From Betaproteobacteria bacterium UBA6910 (GTDB taxonomy: Bacteria; Pseudomonadota; Gammaproteobacteria; Burkholderiales; UBA6910): 8,335 nt of DNA. The DNA lies in NCBI GenBank assembly GCA_002451065.1, contig DKBC01000100.1, forward strand, positions 1-8,335. Reading direction: 5' to 3'. This document shows, one piece after another, positions 6,359 to 8,335 of this stretch (its first letter is position 1; every line of letters begins with the position of its first letter). Below the pieces are notes generated by a model that saw only the letters and a program-made list of their open reading frames with translations, did not search any database and was not told the origin of the DNA. A program made the translations under genes and the position numbers.

Positions 6359-8163
6359 GCCGGCGATTGAATTACGGCGTCCGCCCGTGGCTCGCCATTG
6401 GGCAGCCGCTCCCTGCAGCGGCGGAAGATGCGGGCGCTGCAGTTGCGGCAGATCTCGGGGTCCAGATTGGGGTAGACGGCGCCAATGACGTCGGTGCGGA
6501 CCGGGAACACGTTTCCGGCCCCGATTTCCTCAAGGTAGTGTCCCCGCCTCAGGAACTCCACCGCGCTGTTCCGCAGCCGGTAGACATAAAGCCCGCCGCC
6601 CGCGCGCTTCCGCCGCCGGGCCTCCTGCACCAGCATCTCGGCGCCGGCCACGTCCACGAAATTCACGCGGCTGGCGACGATCAGGACATGCTTCTGGTCC
6701 GGGTTCTCCTCGTCGATGCTCTGCAGGGTCTGCCCTACGTGATCCACCGCCCCGAAAAACAGCGATCCATGGATGCGCACCATCTTGAACTGGGGACAGT
6801 CGGGGAGTCCCGTGAGCGTGCTGAAGTGATAAGCGCCCTCCTCGGTGGCCGGTTTTACATCCTGGACCGTAGGGCGGGAGGTGCGGTTGAGGTAAAGCAC
6901 GAGGGAAAGCAGCACCCCCGCGAAGATGGCGAACTCCAGGTCCAGGAACAGGGTGCCAAAAAAGGTCACGGCCAGCACCACGCTCTCCGAGCGGCTGGCC
7001 CGGAGGATTCCGCGGATGTGGTGGAAATCGATGAGGCCGAAGCCCACCACGAACAGGATCGCCGCCATGGCCGGGATCGGCAGGTACGCCGCCAGGGGCG
7101 CCACCAGCAGCAGGATCCCCGCCAGGAACACCGCCGCCAGCACCGAGGCCAGGGGGGTGCGGGCGCCGGCCTCGTAATTGAGGCCGCTGCGGTTGAAGGA
7201 GCCGCTGGACGCGTAGGCGGAGAAGAAGCTTCCGGCCATGTTGGAGAGCCCCTGGCCGATGAATTCCTGGTTGCCGTCGATGCGCTGTTCCGACTTGACC
7301 GCGATGGCGCGGGCAATGGACACCGCTTCGGTGAGCCCGAGGATGGTGACCGCCAGGGCGCTGCCGGCGGTGGCCTTGATGGCCGAGAGCGAGAGGTCGG
7401 GCTGCGAGAGCGGCGGGAGAGTTGCGGGGAGGGCACCCACCGTGGCGATCCCGGTACGGCTTCCCAGGAGCAGATCCATCAGGAGAGCAAGCAGGCTGCC
7501 GGCCACCATCGCGATGATCATGTAGGGCAGGCGCGGCAGGAAGCTCCGGGCCACCAGCGCAGCGGCGAGGGTGAACAGAGCCACGGCGGTGATATAGGGA
7601 TTGATGTCTCCCGCCTGCTGGACAAGGGCTGTGGCGATCTCCGGGATGTGGGCGCCGCGGGGTATGGCAATGCCGAAGAAATTCTTGACCTGGCTGGCGA
7701 TGATCAGGATGCCGGCGCCGGCGGTGAAACCCACCACCACGGTGTGGGAGATGAAGTTCACCAGGGTTCCCATGCGGGCGAGGCCCATGAACAACTGGAA
7801 CGCGCCCATGAGGAAGGTCATGGTGAGCACGATGCGCACGTAAGCCTCGCTGCCCGGCTCCGCGAGGGGGCTCACGGTGGCAAACACCACGATGGAGATC
7901 GCGGTGGTGGGCCCCGAGACCAGGTGCCAGGAGGAGCCGAACAGGGCGGCGACGATGGCCGGCACCATGGCCGCGTACAGGCCGTACTCCGGGGGCATGC
8001 CGGCGATGGTGGCGAACGCCACCCCCTGGGGCAGGACCACCACGGCGCCGGTGAGACCCGCGATCAGGTCCGCCCGCGCGGACTGCGCGTTGACGCGGGG
8101 CAGCCAGCGCAGGAACGGGAATACCGATTGGAGGCCCGGTAGCCGGGCGGCGAGACTGCCCAA
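6355..8163 (-). CDS. SulP-family anion permease with STAS domain and cysteine-containing tail (SulP-2)
   Basis: This 602-residue protein is of normal SulP length. The membrane core spans about 15-425 with LPQGVAFATIAGMPPEYGLYA (44-64, quoted in part), the TM3 motif SGPTTAIS (83-90) and the TM10 region ASSGSFNRSGLNYEAGART (318-336). The STAS domain follows at about 458-565; its usual DSxG site reads DVAG (504-507), so the commonly phosphorylated serine is missing. A short tail carries Cys572, Cys575 and Cys583 (CX2CX7C), which could bind a metal or respond to redox state. TM3 and TM10 residues, which line the substrate site, differ from SulP-1, so the two permeases probably differ in substrate or affinity. 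The TTG at 8163 is the only reasonable start: an in-frame stop lies four codons upstream and SulP homology begins soon after. No Shine-Dalgarno is visible. The stop overlaps the MFS start. Sulfate or bicarbonate uptake are the main options. Confidence 0.95.
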   Translation of the reverse strand: MGSLAARLPGLQSVFPFLRWLPRVNAQSARADLIAGLTGAVVVLPQGVAFATIAGMPPEYGLYAAMVPAIVAALFGSSWHLVSGPTTAISIVVFATVSPLAEPGSEAYVRIVLTMTFLMGAFQLFMGLARMGTLVNFISHTVVVGFTAGAGILIIASQVKNFFGIAIPRGAHIPEIATALVQQAGDINPYITAVALFTLAAALVARSFLPRLPYMIIAMVAGSLLALLMDLLLGSRTGIATVGALPATLPPLSQPDLSLSAIKATAGSALAVTILGLTEAVSIARAIAVKSEQRIDGNQEFIGQGLSNMAGSFFSAYASSGSFNRSGLNYEAGARTPLASVLAAVFLAGILLLVAPLAAYLPIPAMAAILFVVGFGLIDFHHIRGILRASRSESVVLAVTFFGTLFLDLEFAIFAGVLLSLVLYLNRTSRPTVQDVKPATEEGAYHFSTLTGLPDCPQFKMVRIHGSLFFGAVDHVGQTLQSIDEENPDQKHVLIVASRVNFVDVAGAEMLVQEARRRKRAGGGLYVYRLRNSAVEFLRRGHYLEEIGAGNVFPVRTDVIGAVYPNLDPEICRNCSARIFRRCRERLPNGEPRADAVIQSPA

Positions 8164-8189
8164 GGGGGTGTTTCAGGCTTTTACTCTAG

Positions 8190-8201
8190 AATGCGCGCAT
8201 T
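8190..8201. promoter_or_regulatory. Perfect 12-bp palindrome in the SulP-2/Chr divergent gap, candidate operator
   Basis: AATGCGCGCATT is its own reverse complement. It sits in the 65-bp region between the divergent starts of SulP-2 (8163) and the Chr gene (8229). It overlaps the candidate -10 of the SulP-2 promoter, and a TAGAAT resembling a plus-strand -10 (8187-8192) touches its left edge. A dimeric regulator bound here could control both directions. The regulator is not encoded in the window. Confidence 0.4.
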
Positions 8202-8228
8202 ATCCGCCATGGAGTCCGGGCGCCGCAA
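8199..8228 (-). promoter_or_regulatory. Candidate promoter for SulP-2 and the MFS gene
   Basis: On the minus strand GATAAT (8199-8204) matches the -10 consensus at five of six bases. It has TTGCGG (8223-8228) as a weak -35 with an 18-bp spacer. Transcription would begin near 8192, about 29 bases before the TTG at 8163. The -10 overlaps the 12-bp palindrome, and the -35 abuts the start of the Chr coding region. Confidence 0.35.
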
Positions 8229-8335
8229 ATGAGCCCCGTAGCCGAGCCAACCGACGAGGCCCCGCCACCAAGCGCGGTGGGCGCGGGGGAGGCATTCCGC
8301 TACTGGCTCAAGCTCGGTTTCATCAGCTTCGGCGG
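8229..8335 (+). CDS. chrA: Chr-family (ChrA-type) anion transporter, N-terminal fragment truncated by window edge
   Basis: Only 35 codons are visible. After an acidic, Pro/Ala-rich start (residues 2-21), the sequence enters FRYWLKLGFISFGG (23-36, the last Gly cut at the edge). This is the N-terminal signature of the CHR transporter family and its first membrane segment. The family is best known for chromate efflux; some members in sulfur-oxidising autotrophs have been implicated in inorganic-carbon uptake, so the symbol does not prove chromate transport. ATG 8229 was chosen because no in-frame start fits better; a GGAG lies 14 bases upstream, rather far for a ribosome binding site. The gene is divergent from SulP-2 and shares its 65-bp control region. 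The family call relies on a short motif, but the motif is distinctive. Confidence 0.8.
   Translation, partial: MSPVAEPTDEAPPPSAVGAGEAFRYWLKLGFISFG

Noticed and set aside
6367..8142. Long plus-strand open frame (591 codons) opposite SulP-2
   Set aside because: Same low-complexity His/Gly/Glu composition; antisense shadow of a clear SulP gene.
539..8163. Recent duplication of the two SulP genes
   Set aside because: The proteins differ throughout, including substrate-site motifs, the TM7-TM8 region and C-terminal tails, so they are old, separate SulP lineages.
8209..8232. Seven-codon leader frame (MESGRRK) whose stop overlaps the Chr ATG in ATGA
   Set aside because: Too short to support and without a ribosome binding site; easily chance, though coupling to Chr cannot be excluded.
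1..8335. tRNA, rRNA, CRISPR array, insertion sequence or carbonic anhydrase gene
   Set aside because: I saw no cloverleaf, direct-repeat array, transposase or carbonic anhydrase motif on either strand.

Overview
The window is GC-rich and almost entirely coding. It reads as part of a membrane-transport island from a proteobacterium, most likely a beta- or gammaproteobacterium. The assignment rests on GC bias, use of GTG and TTG starts, and the mix of families, which is typical of sulfur-oxidising or other chemolithoautotrophic proteobacteria. This is inference: no taxonomic marker gene is present.

Six of the seven genes are on the minus strand and one is on the plus strand. From right to left along the minus strand, the first block is a SulP anion permease (SulP-2, 6355-8163) whose stop codon overlaps the TTG start of an MFS transporter (5150-6358). 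After a 195-bp gap comes a 74-residue membrane protein (4730-4954), followed 12 bp later by an unusual fusion of a TSUP/TauE-SafE anion permease with two UspA domains (2780-4717). Next come a hairpin and a candidate promoter. The last block is a second SulP permease (SulP-1, 539-2662) with a coiled-coil insert predicted to be periplasmic. One base separates it from the GTG start of a NuoM-like (complex I subunit 4 / proton antiporter) protein that runs off the left edge (1-537). At the right edge a Chr-family (ChrA-type) transporter starts divergently from SulP-2 at 8229. The shared 65-bp gap holds a perfect 12-bp palindrome.

Five recognisable anion or ion transport families (SulP twice, TSUP, Chr, NuoM-like) lie side by side with no enzyme of sulfur or carbon metabolism between them. 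Two readings fit. One is handling of sulfur oxyanions: sulfate by SulP, sulfite or related anions by TSUP, and chromate as a sulfate analogue by Chr. The other is uptake of dissolved inorganic carbon: SulP, Chr and the NuoM/NuoL-like DabB of the DAB system are all known or proposed parts of inorganic-carbon uptake in chemolithoautotrophs. The most novel-looking element is the tightly coupled SulP-1/NuoM-like pair, which could be a redox- or proton-linked anion pump. The gene just left of the window would be the key test. Other notable points are the TSUP-USP-USP fusion with one canonical and one altered nucleotide-binding motif, and the cysteine-rich tail of SulP-2.
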